A stretch of 37,643 bases of DNA. Origin: a virus. This document shows positions 1 to 7,452 of the stretch, in pieces; positions within the stretch are counted from its first letter, which is position 1; every line of letters starts with the position of its first letter. A program made the position numbers and the translations under genes. The stretch is from the IMG/VR virus record IMGVR_UViG_3300025809_000048, positions 1-37,643 of that record. The stretch is one strand, 5' to 3'. The notes under the pieces were generated by a model. That model did no database searches and was not told the origin of the DNA. It was given only the letters and a program-made list of their open reading frames with translations.

Positions 1-175
1 GCATTACCTTGTAGGGCAGGATATACTTAACAGCTCTCACAAGATACACCTTATTCAACAGGATAAGGATTCTCAATCTATAAAGGTTTGGATTCAGAGG
101 GAGGACGAGATTCTTCTTTGGAAAGAATTCAATTCAAATATGCCAATTTCAATCGAGTACAATATAAATTTTTAA
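1..175 (+). CDS. C-terminal fragment of an unknown protein (cut by window edge)
   Basis: A reading frame is open from base 2 to a TAA at 173-175 and gives about 57 residues ending in SIEYNINF. The fragment is mixed polar and beta-like (KVWIQRE, ILLWKEF) with no motif I recognise. It is followed after one base by the ATG of the next small gene, so it is probably the first visible member of the rightward packaging/virion operon. The N-terminus lies outside the window, so neither length nor function can be judged. Confidence 0.6.
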   Translation, partial: HYLVGQDILNSSHKIHLIQQDKDSQSIKVWIQREDEILLWKEFNSNMPISIEYNINF

Positions 176-176
176 G

Positions 177-332
177 ATGAGCGAAGACCAAAAAGATGCT
201 TTAGAGCAACTTAAGAAATCAGAAGAGTCAGCAAAAGATACGTTTGATTCGTGGGTAAACAACTTAGAAGACCAAGAACAGCCTGATGCTTGCAGCATTG
301 ATGACGAGGACTGTGAAGCTTGTGGGTCGTAA
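177..332 (+). CDS. Small acidic protein with a Cys-containing tail, unknown function
   Basis: This 51-residue frame starts at ATG 177, one base after the previous stop. It is strongly acidic and helical in its first 35 residues. It ends in a short cysteine cluster (C39, C46, C49) within D-E-D-C-E-A-C-G-S. Its stop overlaps the next start as TAATG (330-334), which argues for translational coupling with the GroES-like gene. The cysteine spacing is too sparse to claim a zinc finger. I do not recognise the family. The gene call rests on tight packing and coupling rather than on homology. Confidence 0.65.
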   Translation: MSEDQKDALEQLKKSEESAKDTFDSWVNNLEDQEQPDACSIDDEDCEACGS

Positions 333-895
333 TGAAGTCTCCATTTAATTTTATTGTACGCCCTTTAGAAGGGAAGAGATATAACAACACCAAAAGCATT
401 GGCGGTATGGAGTTTGTCGTTAGTACCTCCGAGGAAGACCATAAGTTTTCTAACCGAGAAGCTGTTGTTGTTGAGACACCTGTAGGGTATACGGGAGATA
501 TAAAGATTGGCGACACCTTACTAGTACATCACAACGTGTTTAAGTTTTACAACGACATGAAGGGTAGACGTAAGAGTGGTAAGAGTTACTTTAAGGATGA
601 TTTATTCTTTGTAGATAACGACCAATTCTACTTATACAAGCAGGATGGGGAATGGAATAGTCATGATAGATTTTGTTTTATAGAGCCTGTAGCTGTTGTA
701 GAAAGCTTTATAGATAAGTCATGTAAATACGAACCTTTAATAGGTCGCGTTAAGTATCCTAATGACTACTTAAGGTCAAAGGATATAAAGGAAGGTGACT
801 TAGTTACCTTTAGCCCTGACAGTGAGTATGAGTTTAAGGTGGATGATAAAACCCTATACAGAGTATTCGACCATCAGGTAACTATGAAGTTGTAA
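332..895 (+). CDS. Putative phage co-chaperonin with two GroES-like domains
   Basis: The protein has 187 residues from ATG 332; a TTG 12 bases upstream is also in frame, but ATG 332 overlaps the previous stop as TAATG. The N-terminal half resembles GroES in order: FIVRPL (7-12), a TKSIGGMEF segment (20-28) like the TKSAGGIVL mobile loop of E. coli GroES, then DIKIGDTLLVHHN (56-68) like DVKVGDIVIFNDG. The second half repeats the pattern with DIKEGDLVTF (151-160) and KVDDKTLYRVFDH (169-181). The sequence therefore shows an internal duplication built around DIK(I/E)GD. By analogy with T4 gp31, the inferred role is to cap host GroEL and help fold the capsid protein. No GroEL-like gene is present here. 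The assignment is from remote motif similarity, so function is likely but unproven. Confidence 0.62.
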   Translation: MKSPFNFIVRPLEGKRYNNTKSIGGMEFVVSTSEEDHKFSNREAVVVETPVGYTGDIKIGDTLLVHHNVFKFYNDMKGRRKSGKSYFKDDLFFVDNDQFYLYKQDGEWNSHDRFCFIEPVAVVESFIDKSCKYEPLIGRVKYPNDYLRSKDIKEGDLVTFSPDSEYEFKVDDKTLYRVFDHQVTMKL

Positions 896-896
896 T

Positions 897-1178
897 ATGG
901 ATTCAATAGATTTACGTAAGGAAATTATAGAGGCGGGGTATAAGGCTGTGAAGCAACTCATTAAGGTTGCTAAGGAGGATATTATAAAGCCGGACCCTAT
1001 GGATGAGCTTGCTGCAGATAAGTTAAAGAACGCAGCCGCATCAAAGAAGCTTTCTATATTCGATGCCTTTGAGATATTAAAAAGAATTGATTCAGAGCAG
1101 GAGACTTTAGATATAGAATCTAAGGGTCCTAATAGAACGGATACAAAACAAGGATTTGCAGAACGAAGGTCAAAATAA
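897..1178 (+). CDS. Putative small terminase subunit
   Basis: This 93-residue, charged, mostly helical protein starts one base after the previous stop. It contains an amphipathic stretch (LAADKLKNAAASKKLSIFDA, about 38-57) followed by an acidic helix, EILKRIDSEQETLD. Its 3' end overlaps the start of the large terminase gene by about 23 bases. Position directly upstream of TerL, size and helical character fit a small terminase that recognises phage DNA and feeds it to TerL. No helix-turn-helix is obvious, so the name rests mainly on gene order. It could instead be an unrelated small packaging accessory protein. Confidence 0.45.
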   Translation: MDSIDLRKEIIEAGYKAVKQLIKVAKEDIIKPDPMDELAADKLKNAAASKKLSIFDAFEILKRIDSEQETLDIESKGPNRTDTKQGFAERRSK

Positions 1179-3402
1179 CTTATATCGCGTTATTCCCGAT
1201 TACATCCCCTCAAGGCCACTATCAAAAAAAAATGGTAGCCGAAGTTGGTTGTATGGGTACAACGAGGAGTATGACTTTGTAAACATATCCAAGACAGGTC
1301 AGATAGGTGAGGTCGTTGAAATCTCAGGACTACGAATAGGATTACCTCCTACGCCTAAAGATTGCTACAGCAGGAATAAAGCAAAATCACAGCAGTATTG
1401 GGAGCGTGAAGAGTTCCCAAAAGAACTGCAGAAAATAAACTCTATATTTCAATGGAATGATATGCCGTCACCTTTTAAGGATAGATGGGTTGATTATATA
1501 GAGTCTGAGTTTGATAGAAGGGAGGAAGGGTATTGGTTCATGAATCATGGTGACCCGGCCTACATAACAGGTTCACACTATATGTATCTACAATGGACTA
1601 GTATAGATGTAGGTTATCCCGACTATCGAGAAGCTAACAGAATATTTTTTATTTTTTGGGAGGCATCAAAGGCTGACAAGCGTTCTTTTGGTATGACTTA
1701 CCTTAAGATAAGGCGTTCAGGATTTTCTTTTATGGGGTCCTCGGAAGCGGTAAATACGGGTACGCTAGCGAAAGATTCTAGGGTAGGAATACTATCTAAG
1801 ACAGGTTCTGATGCTAAGAAGATGTTTACCGATAAGGTTGTCCCTATCAATAGCAGGCTACCTTTCTTCTTCAAGCCAATCATGGATGGTATGGATAAGC
1901 CAAAGACAGAGCTTGCATTTAGAATCCCTGCATCTAAGATTACTAAGAAGAATATGTACGACACTGAAGCTGAGGAGCTTGAGGGGTTGGATACTACAAT
2001 AGATTGGAAGAATACGGATGACAACTCGTATGATGGTGAGAAGCTATTGCTACTAGTACACGATGAGAGCGGTAAGTGGATTAAGCCAAATAATATCTTA
2101 AACAATTGGCGCGTAACAAAAACGTGTCTACGTTTGGGTAGTAAGATTATTGGTAAGTGCATGATGGGTTCTACATCAAATGCACTATCTAAGGGTGGTA
2201 GCAACTTCAAGAAACTTTACGAAGACTCTGATGTAAATACTAGGAATGCCAACGGTCAAACCAAGAGTGGTATGTACGCGTTGTTTATTCCTATGGAGTG
2301 GAACATGGAGGGTTTTATTGATAGATATGGGATGCCTGTATTTAAAAAACCTAATAAGCCCGTGTTAGGAGTGGATGGTGAGATGATAAGTAATGGGGCT
2401 GTAGATTATTGGGAGGCTGAAGTTGATTCACTTAAGGGTGACGCTGATGCTTTAAATGAATTCTACAGACAGTTCCCTAGAACAGAGTCGCATGCTTTTA
2501 GAGATGAGAGCAAGTCTTCGTTGTTTAACCTTACTAAAATATATCAGCAGATAGATTATAACGATTCATTGATTACAGAGCACCACGTAACTCGTGGCTC
2601 ATTCCATTGGAAGGGAGGGGTAAAGGATACTGAGGTTGTATTTAGCCCCGATACTCGTGGTAGGTTCTTGGTAAGTTGGATTCCTAATAAGAATCTTCAG
2701 AACAGGTCTGTAAGCAAGAGAGGTAACAAGTACCCGGGTAATGAGCATATAGGTTCATTTGGGTGTGACTCCTATGATATATCAGGAACTGTAGGTGGTA
2801 AAGGGTCCAACGGCTCCTTGCATGGGCTTACTAAGTTTAACATGGATGAGGCTCCTAGTAATGAGTTTTTCTTAGAGTATATAGCTAGGCCACAGACTGC
2901 AGAGATATTCTTTGAGGAGGTTCTGATGGCGTGTATATTCTACGGCATGCCAATTCTTTGTGAGAACAACAAGCCAAGGCTTTTGTATCACTTTAAGAAT
3001 AGAGGCTACAGAGGTTACTCAATGAATAGGCCTGATAAGGTGTTTAACAAACTCTCAAAGACAGAGAAAGAGTTAGGGGGAATACCTAACTCATCTGAGG
3101 ACGTAAAGCAATCACACGCCTCAGCTATTGAGTCTTACATAGAAAAGCATGTCGGTATAGATATGAGTGGTGCGTATAGGGATTCTGATGAGATGGGCTT
3201 AATGCCTTTCGCTAGAACTCTTGAGGATTGGGCTAGGTTTGATATTAACAATAGAACAAAGTTTGATGCTTCGATTAGCTCAGGGTTAGCCATTATGGCT
3301 AATCAGAAGAGCTCGTATCAGCCCGAACAAAAACAGTCAAAAATAAGTGTTACCTTTGCTAAGTACAATAACAAAGGGTCAATCAGTGAATTACTAAGAT
3401 AG
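1156..3402 (+). CDS. terL: Terminase large subunit (packaging ATPase/nuclease)
   Basis: This 748-residue motor protein pumps DNA into the prohead through the portal and cuts the concatemer. The ATPase part shows a degenerate Walker A, RRSGFS (186-191), in the usual place but without the P-loop lysine, and a Walker B LLLLVHDE (297-304). The RNase H-like nuclease has D538 in FGCDSYD, E603 in ILCENNKP and a late acidic pair, E648-D649. The N-terminal HGDPAYITGSHYMYLQW segment (about 131-147) is typical of TerL from Bacteroidota and marine phages. The only ordinary start near the frame opening is TTG 1156, preceded by AAGGA only one or two bases away, so the start is uncertain. It lies directly before the portal gene with no gap. 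Confidence 0.93.
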   Translation: MQNEGQNNLYRVIPDYIPSRPLSKKNGSRSWLYGYNEEYDFVNISKTGQIGEVVEISGLRIGLPPTPKDCYSRNKAKSQQYWEREEFPKELQKINSIFQWNDMPSPFKDRWVDYIESEFDRREEGYWFMNHGDPAYITGSHYMYLQWTSIDVGYPDYREANRIFFIFWEASKADKRSFGMTYLKIRRSGFSFMGSSEAVNTGTLAKDSRVGILSKTGSDAKKMFTDKVVPINSRLPFFFKPIMDGMDKPKTELAFRIPASKITKKNMYDTEAEELEGLDTTIDWKNTDDNSYDGEKLLLLVHDESGKWIKPNNILNNWRVTKTCLRLGSKIIGKCMMGSTSNALSKGGSNFKKLYEDSDVNTRNANGQTKSGMYALFIPMEWNMEGFIDRYGMPVFKKPNKPVLGVDGEMISNGAVDYWEAEVDSLKGDADALNEFYRQFPRTESHAFRDESKSSLFNLTKIYQQIDYNDSLITEHHVTRGSFHWKGGVKDTEVVFSPDTRGRFLVSWIPNKNLQNRSVSKRGNKYPGNEHIGSFGCDSYDISGTVGGKGSNGSLHGLTKFNMDEAPSNEFFLEYIARPQTAEIFFEEVLMACIFYGMPILCENNKPRLLYHFKNRGYRGYSMNRPDKVFNKLSKTEKELGGIPNSSEDVKQSHASAIESYIEKHVGIDMSGAYRDSDEMGLMPFARTLEDWARFDINNRTKFDASISSGLAIMANQKSSYQPEQKQSKISVTFAKYNNKGSISELLR

Positions 3403-5838
3403 ATGAAAGAGGTAAATGTAAACATATCGGCTGCAGGTTTTCCTAGTCAATTTGTTTCAGATGCAGAAAAAGCAACTGAAGAATTTGGGATACAGATAGG
3501 TCAAGCAATACAGTACGAGTGGTTCAAGAGAGATGGTAATTCATGTAGATACTACGACCAATGGAGAGACTTTCATAGGTTGAGGTTATATGCAAGGGGT
3601 GAACAGTCTGTTGCAAAATATAAGACTGAGCTTGCCGTTGATGGTGACCTTTCATATTTAAACCTTGATTGGACTCCCGTACCTATCCTACCTAAGTTTG
3701 TAGACATCGTTGTTAACGGAATGTCTGACAGATTATTTAAGGTTAAGGCTTACGCTGAGGATGCAATATCACAAGAAAATAGAAGTAAGTTTCAGGAAAT
3801 GATTCAAGGACAGATGGTTGCTAAACCAATCCTTGAGACGATACAGAAGAATACAGGTATGAATCCGTTTACTATGGAGCCTGATGACTTACCTGATAAT
3901 GACGAGGAGCTTTCCTTGTACATGAACTTAAACTACAAGCCGGCTATCGAGATAGCTGAGGAGACTGCTATTGACACCTTACTCTCAGAGAATAAGTACG
4001 TAGACTTAAGGAAAAGATTTGACTATGACCTTACTGTATTAGGCATAGGTGTAGCAAAGCATGAGTTCTTACCGGGCGCAGGAGTTAAGGTTAGTTATGT
4101 AGACCCCGCGAATGTAGTGTACAGTTATACTGAAGACCCGCACTTTAAAGATTGTTTTTATTGGGGTGAGATTAAAACCGTACCTATTATTGAGTTAAGT
4201 AAGATTGACCAATCGCTCACTAATGAGGATTTTGAAAAAATCTCTCAGTACAGTCAGAGTTGGTACGACTACTACAACACAGCTCAGTTTTACGAGAATG
4301 ATATTTTTTACAAGGATACCGCTACATTAATGTACTTCAACTATAAGACTACTAAGAAGATTGTCTATAAGAAGAAGGTGTATGATAATGGTGGCTCTAA
4401 GATGATTGAGAAGGACGACCAATTTAATCCACCCGTGGAGATGATGGATGAGGGTAACTTCGAGAAGGTAGAGAAAACTATTGACGTTTGGTACGAAGGC
4501 GTTATGGTTATGGGGACGAACATCTTACTTAAGTGGGAGATGGCTGAGAACATGGTTAGACCTAAGTCTGCTAGTCAGCATGCTATCTCTAACTACGTAG
4601 CCGTAGCTCCTAGAATGTATAAAGGAAATATTGAATCTTTAGTAAGAAGGATGATTCCTTTTGCTGATTTAATTCAGATAACACACTTAAAACTTCAGCA
4701 GGTAATATCAAGAGTTGTACCTGACGGTGTTTACATTGACGCGGATGGATTAAATGAGGTAGACCTTGGAACAGGTAGTGCGTATAACCCTGAGGACGCT
4801 TTAAGATTATACTTCCAAACAGGTAGTGTGATTGGTAGAAGCTACACGCAGGATGGTGACTACAACCAAGGTAAAGTTCCTATTCAGCAGCTAACCTCAA
4901 ATTCAGGGGCTAGCAAAACGCAAATGCTTATTGGTAACTATAACCATTACTTAGGAATGATACGAGCTGTAACAGGCTTAAATGAAGCGAGAGACGGTTC
5001 TACTCCTGACCCTAATTCTTTGGTTGGAGTGCAAAAGCTAGCAGCGTTAAATTCCAACACAGCTACAAGGCACATATTAGATAGTAGTCTTTATATTTAT
5101 AAGACGCTAGCTGAAGCTTTAACGTACAGGGTTTCTGATATACTAGAGTACGCCGACTTTAAGGATGAGTTTGTTAATCAGATAGGTAAGTACAATGTAT
5201 CTATCCTAAACGAGATTAACAGTCTATACATTTATGACTTTGGAGTCTTTATTGAGGTGTCTCCTGATGAGGAAGAGAAAGCTCAGCTTGAGCAGAATAT
5301 ACAGATGGCTTTATCTAAGGGTGATATAAACTTAGAGGACGCTATTGATATTAGAGAGATAAGAAACTTAAAACTTGCTAATCAATTACTTAAGGTTAAG
5401 AGAATTAAGAAGCAAGAGCGTGACGAGAAGATGGCTATGCAGAAGCAGGCTATGACAGCTCAGCAGCAATTAAAGTCTCAAGAGATGGCGGCTCAAGTTG
5501 CTATGCAAAAGATTCAGGCGGAGAGTCAAGCTAAGATGCAGCTCAAACAAGCTGAGATAGCTTTTGAAATTGAGAAGATGAATAATGAGGCTCAGCTTAA
5601 ATCCATGCTAATGGATAAAGAGTTTAGTCTTAACATGCAGTTACGTGGTGTGTCCGAGCAAGCTTTAGACCAAAGGGAGAATCAGAGAGAGGATGCTAAG
5701 TCGGCTCGCATTAGTCAGCAGAACACAGAGCAGAGTAAATTAATTAATCAGCGCAAGAACAACCTACCGCCTCAGAACTTTGAGTCTAACGAGGATAGCT
5801 TAGATGGGTTTGATTTAGCTGAATTTAACCCAAGGTAG
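3403..5838 (+). CDS. Portal protein
   Basis: This is an 811-residue protein whose ATG follows the TerL stop without a gap. Size, position after TerL, and the conserved block QDGDYNQGKVPIQQL followed by MIRAVTGLNEARDGSTPDP (about 485-530) match portal proteins of Bacteroidota podoviruses. Portals form the dodecameric channel at the capsid vertex. The C-terminal region, about residues 665-770, is a long Gln/Met/Lys-rich coiled coil (many AMQKQ and QLKSQEMA-like heptads), like the barrel helices of long podoviral portals. The last 30 residues are Asn/Gln-rich and probably disordered. Arg codons are almost all AGA/AGG, unlike the capsid gene. Confidence 0.9.
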   Translation: MKEVNVNISAAGFPSQFVSDAEKATEEFGIQIGQAIQYEWFKRDGNSCRYYDQWRDFHRLRLYARGEQSVAKYKTELAVDGDLSYLNLDWTPVPILPKFVDIVVNGMSDRLFKVKAYAEDAISQENRSKFQEMIQGQMVAKPILETIQKNTGMNPFTMEPDDLPDNDEELSLYMNLNYKPAIEIAEETAIDTLLSENKYVDLRKRFDYDLTVLGIGVAKHEFLPGAGVKVSYVDPANVVYSYTEDPHFKDCFYWGEIKTVPIIELSKIDQSLTNEDFEKISQYSQSWYDYYNTAQFYENDIFYKDTATLMYFNYKTTKKIVYKKKVYDNGGSKMIEKDDQFNPPVEMMDEGNFEKVEKTIDVWYEGVMVMGTNILLKWEMAENMVRPKSASQHAISNYVAVAPRMYKGNIESLVRRMIPFADLIQITHLKLQQVISRVVPDGVYIDADGLNEVDLGTGSAYNPEDALRLYFQTGSVIGRSYTQDGDYNQGKVPIQQLTSNSGASKTQMLIGNYNHYLGMIRAVTGLNEARDGSTPDPNSLVGVQKLAALNSNTATRHILDSSLYIYKTLAEALTYRVSDILEYADFKDEFVNQIGKYNVSILNEINSLYIYDFGVFIEVSPDEEEKAQLEQNIQMALSKGDINLEDAIDIREIRNLKLANQLLKVKRIKKQERDEKMAMQKQAMTAQQQLKSQEMAAQVAMQKIQAESQAKMQLKQAEIAFEIEKMNNEAQLKSMLMDKEFSLNMQLRGVSEQALDQRENQREDAKSARISQQNTEQSKLINQRKNNLPPQNFESNEDSLDGFDLAEFNPR

Positions 5839-5839
5839 T

Positions 5840-5995
5840 ATGGCAACAAAAGGTAGAACAAAAAAGAATAAGATATGCTCTGCAGGAATTGCGTGGGCAA
5901 AAAGAACATTCGACAGATACCCTTCAGCTTATGCAAACATGGCTGCAAGTAAATATTGTAAAGACCCTAACTACGCTAAAAAATCTAAAAAATAA
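5840..5995 (+). CDS. Tiny basic protein, first of three between portal and scaffold
   Basis: This 51-residue frame begins one base after the portal stop and ends in a TAATG overlap with the next tiny gene. It is very basic, with K-rich ends (MATKGRTKKNK and YAKKSKK). Between them is a conserved-looking centre with C13, GIAWAKRTFDRYPSAYANMA and C40-K-D-P. The two cysteines frame a helix-like segment. I have the impression that similar small proteins occur near portals in other phages but cannot name a family. A nucleic-acid-binding or packaged role is inference from charge and position. Confidence 0.72.
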   Translation: MATKGRTKKNKICSAGIAWAKRTFDRYPSAYANMAASKYCKDPNYAKKSKK

Positions 5996-6045
5996 TGGCA
6001 GCATACGGAACTAAAAAGAAGAAGCCTAAAAAACCAAAGTACTAA
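5995..6045 (+). CDS. Micro-ORF, 16-residue Lys/Pro peptide
   Basis: ATG 5995 overlaps the upstream stop as TAATG, and its own stop (6043-6045) overlaps the next start as TAATG. The peptide is MAAYGTKKKKPKKPKY. Seven of its 16 residues are lysine, in a KKKK-P-KK-P-K pattern. Precise coupling on both sides suggests that it is translated. It could equally be only a translational bridge that carries ribosomes to the 81-residue gene. No function can be assigned. Confidence 0.5.
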   Translation: MAAYGTKKKKPKKPKY

Positions 6046-6290
6046 TGGGTGAGCTTAAAAAGTGGAGAGATGAGAAGTGGGTTCGTATAGGGACTGACGG
6101 TTCTATTAAAGGAGCGTGCGGTACTAGTAAGAATAAAAAGAACCCTGATAGATGTTTACCACTTAATAAAGCTAATAGTATGAGTAAAGCAGAAAGAGCT
6201 TCAACTGCTAAAAAGAAAAAGAAGTACGGCAGAAAAAAACAGTTTGTGTCCAATACCAAGGCAGGTAGGGTCACAAGAAAAAGCGTCTAA
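6045..6290 (+). CDS. Small Lys-rich basic protein (GTSKNKKNPDRCLP family)
   Basis: This 81-residue protein starts in a TAATG overlap. It has an N-terminal KWVRIGTDGSIKGACGTSKN block, then KKNPDRCLPLNKA, then SMSKAERASTAKKKKKYGRKK and a basic tail. About 18 residues are lysine. The pattern of a small W/C domain with a spaced GTSK-K-NPDRCLP motif followed by a Lys-rich helix recalls small basic proteins of large DNA viruses and phages. I cannot verify the family name. The two cysteines (C25 and C37) are conserved-looking. With its two tiny neighbours it forms a basic cassette between portal and scaffold, so a DNA- or prohead-associated role is plausible but inferred. Confidence 0.7.
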   Translation: MGELKKWRDEKWVRIGTDGSIKGACGTSKNKKNPDRCLPLNKANSMSKAERASTAKKKKKYGRKKQFVSNTKAGRVTRKSV

Positions 6291-6302
6291 AATATAAATA
6301 AA

Positions 6303-6317
6303 TTTTGTTTAACTTTG
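6303..6317 (+). promoter_or_regulatory. Putative promoter, Bacteroidota -7 element before the scaffold gene
   Basis: TTTTG (6303-6307) is followed after two bases by TAACTTTG (6310-6317), a match to the Bacteroidota -7 element TAnnTTTG. The ATG of the scaffold gene lies 16 bases downstream. The expected upstream -33 TTG box is not evident. It would boost scaffold and capsid transcription over the terminase/portal genes. Confidence 0.6.
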
Positions 6318-6333
6318 CATAAAATCAAATCAA

Positions 6334-7434
6334 ATGGAAATTAAAGTAAAAGCGTTAGACGGTGTAGAGCAGAAGTCTACAGCGGAGGTGGAAGAGGAAT
6401 TGCTAGAAAAGCATGAAGAGCAGTTTGAGGACTCAGCACCAACAGAAGAAACTCAGGTAATAGAAGAACCGCAAGCCGAAGAGGTTGAGCAGCAAGAGCC
6501 GCAAGGCATTACCGAGGAGCAAGTTCTTTCACATATTAAAGAAAGATACAATAAGGAGATTACATCAGTAGATGAGTTGTTTGTAGAGCGAGAAGCTCAA
6601 GAAGAACTACCTGAGGATGTAGCTGCTTATTTTAAGTATAAAAAAGAAACAGGGCGAGGCATCAGTGACTATGTTAAATTACAACAGGACTTTGATGAGG
6701 TAAACCCTGAATCTTTGCTAAGAGATTATCTTAAGGCTACGGAAACAGCTCTTGACGATGACGACATTCAGTCGTTAATGGATGAGTATTCCTACGATGC
6801 AGACTTAGATGAAGAGTCGGACATTAAGAAAATCAAGGTGGCAAAGAAAAAAGCTATTGCTAAGGCTAAGAACTACTTTACCGAGCAGCAGGAGATGTAC
6901 AAGCAACCACTTGAGTCAAGACAGGAAGCTATCTCTGAGGGCGAGAATGAGGAGTACAAAGCGTATAAGCAGTATTTGAATGAGGCGGCAACGCAGCAAG
7001 AGGAGACAAAAAGAAAGTCTGAGTGGTTCTCACAAAAGACTGACGAGGTTTTTAACAATGAGTTCAAAGGTTTTGAGTTCAATATTGGAGAAGACCAAGT
7101 CACTTTTAATCCGGGTAGTGCAGAGGAAGTAAAGAAGGCTCAGCTATCACCAATGAATTTTGTTAACAAGTATTTGGATGATAACGGACTTATGAATGAC
7201 GCTGCAGGATACCACAAAGCACTAGCCGTTGCAATGAATCCTGAGAAGTTTGCTCAATTTTTTTATGAGCAGGGTAAAGCAAATGCGACAGAGGATGTTA
7301 TGAGGAAGACTAAGAATATTAATATGACAACTCGCAACGCCCCTGCTTCAACTGTTAAATCAGGAGCACAAGTTAGGTCTTTGAGCAGTGACTCAGGTCG
7401 AGGTTTAAAGATTAGGAGTATTAAAAGAAAATAA
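6334..7434 (+). CDS. Putative scaffolding protein
   Basis: The protein has 366 residues. The N-terminal 65 are extremely acidic and low-complexity (EEP, EEV, EQQEPQ runs). They are followed by helical, coiled-coil-prone stretches (for example DIKKIKVAKKKAIAKAKNYF, about 162-181) and a basic C-terminus, GRGLKIRSIKRK. An acidic helical body with a positively charged tail that docks on capsid protein is the classic scaffold layout. The gene also sits exactly between portal and major capsid genes. Scaffolds direct prohead assembly and are then removed. There is no visible protease domain. It has its own TAnnTTTG promoter. Sequence alone cannot exclude another internal head protein. Confidence 0.72.
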   Translation: MEIKVKALDGVEQKSTAEVEEELLEKHEEQFEDSAPTEETQVIEEPQAEEVEQQEPQGITEEQVLSHIKERYNKEITSVDELFVEREAQEELPEDVAAYFKYKKETGRGISDYVKLQQDFDEVNPESLLRDYLKATETALDDDDIQSLMDEYSYDADLDEESDIKKIKVAKKKAIAKAKNYFTEQQEMYKQPLESRQEAISEGENEEYKAYKQYLNEAATQQEETKRKSEWFSQKTDEVFNNEFKGFEFNIGEDQVTFNPGSAEEVKKAQLSPMNFVNKYLDDNGLMNDAAGYHKALAVAMNPEKFAQFFYEQGKANATEDVMRKTKNINMTTRNAPASTVKSGAQVRSLSSDSGRGLKIRSIKRK

Positions 7435-7452
7435 TTTTAAAAAAACAAAAAA

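Noticed and set aside
1114-1178. Possible programmed +1 frameshift fusing the small and large terminase frames
   Set aside because: The overlap is short, no convincing slippery site or rare-codon stall is visible, and a TTG start explains the arrangement more simply.
1698-2210. A 170-codon minus-strand open frame opposite the terminase
   Set aside because: It lies wholly inside a well-supported gene, is Ser/Leu-rich in the way reverse-strand shadows are, and has no leader or neighbours.
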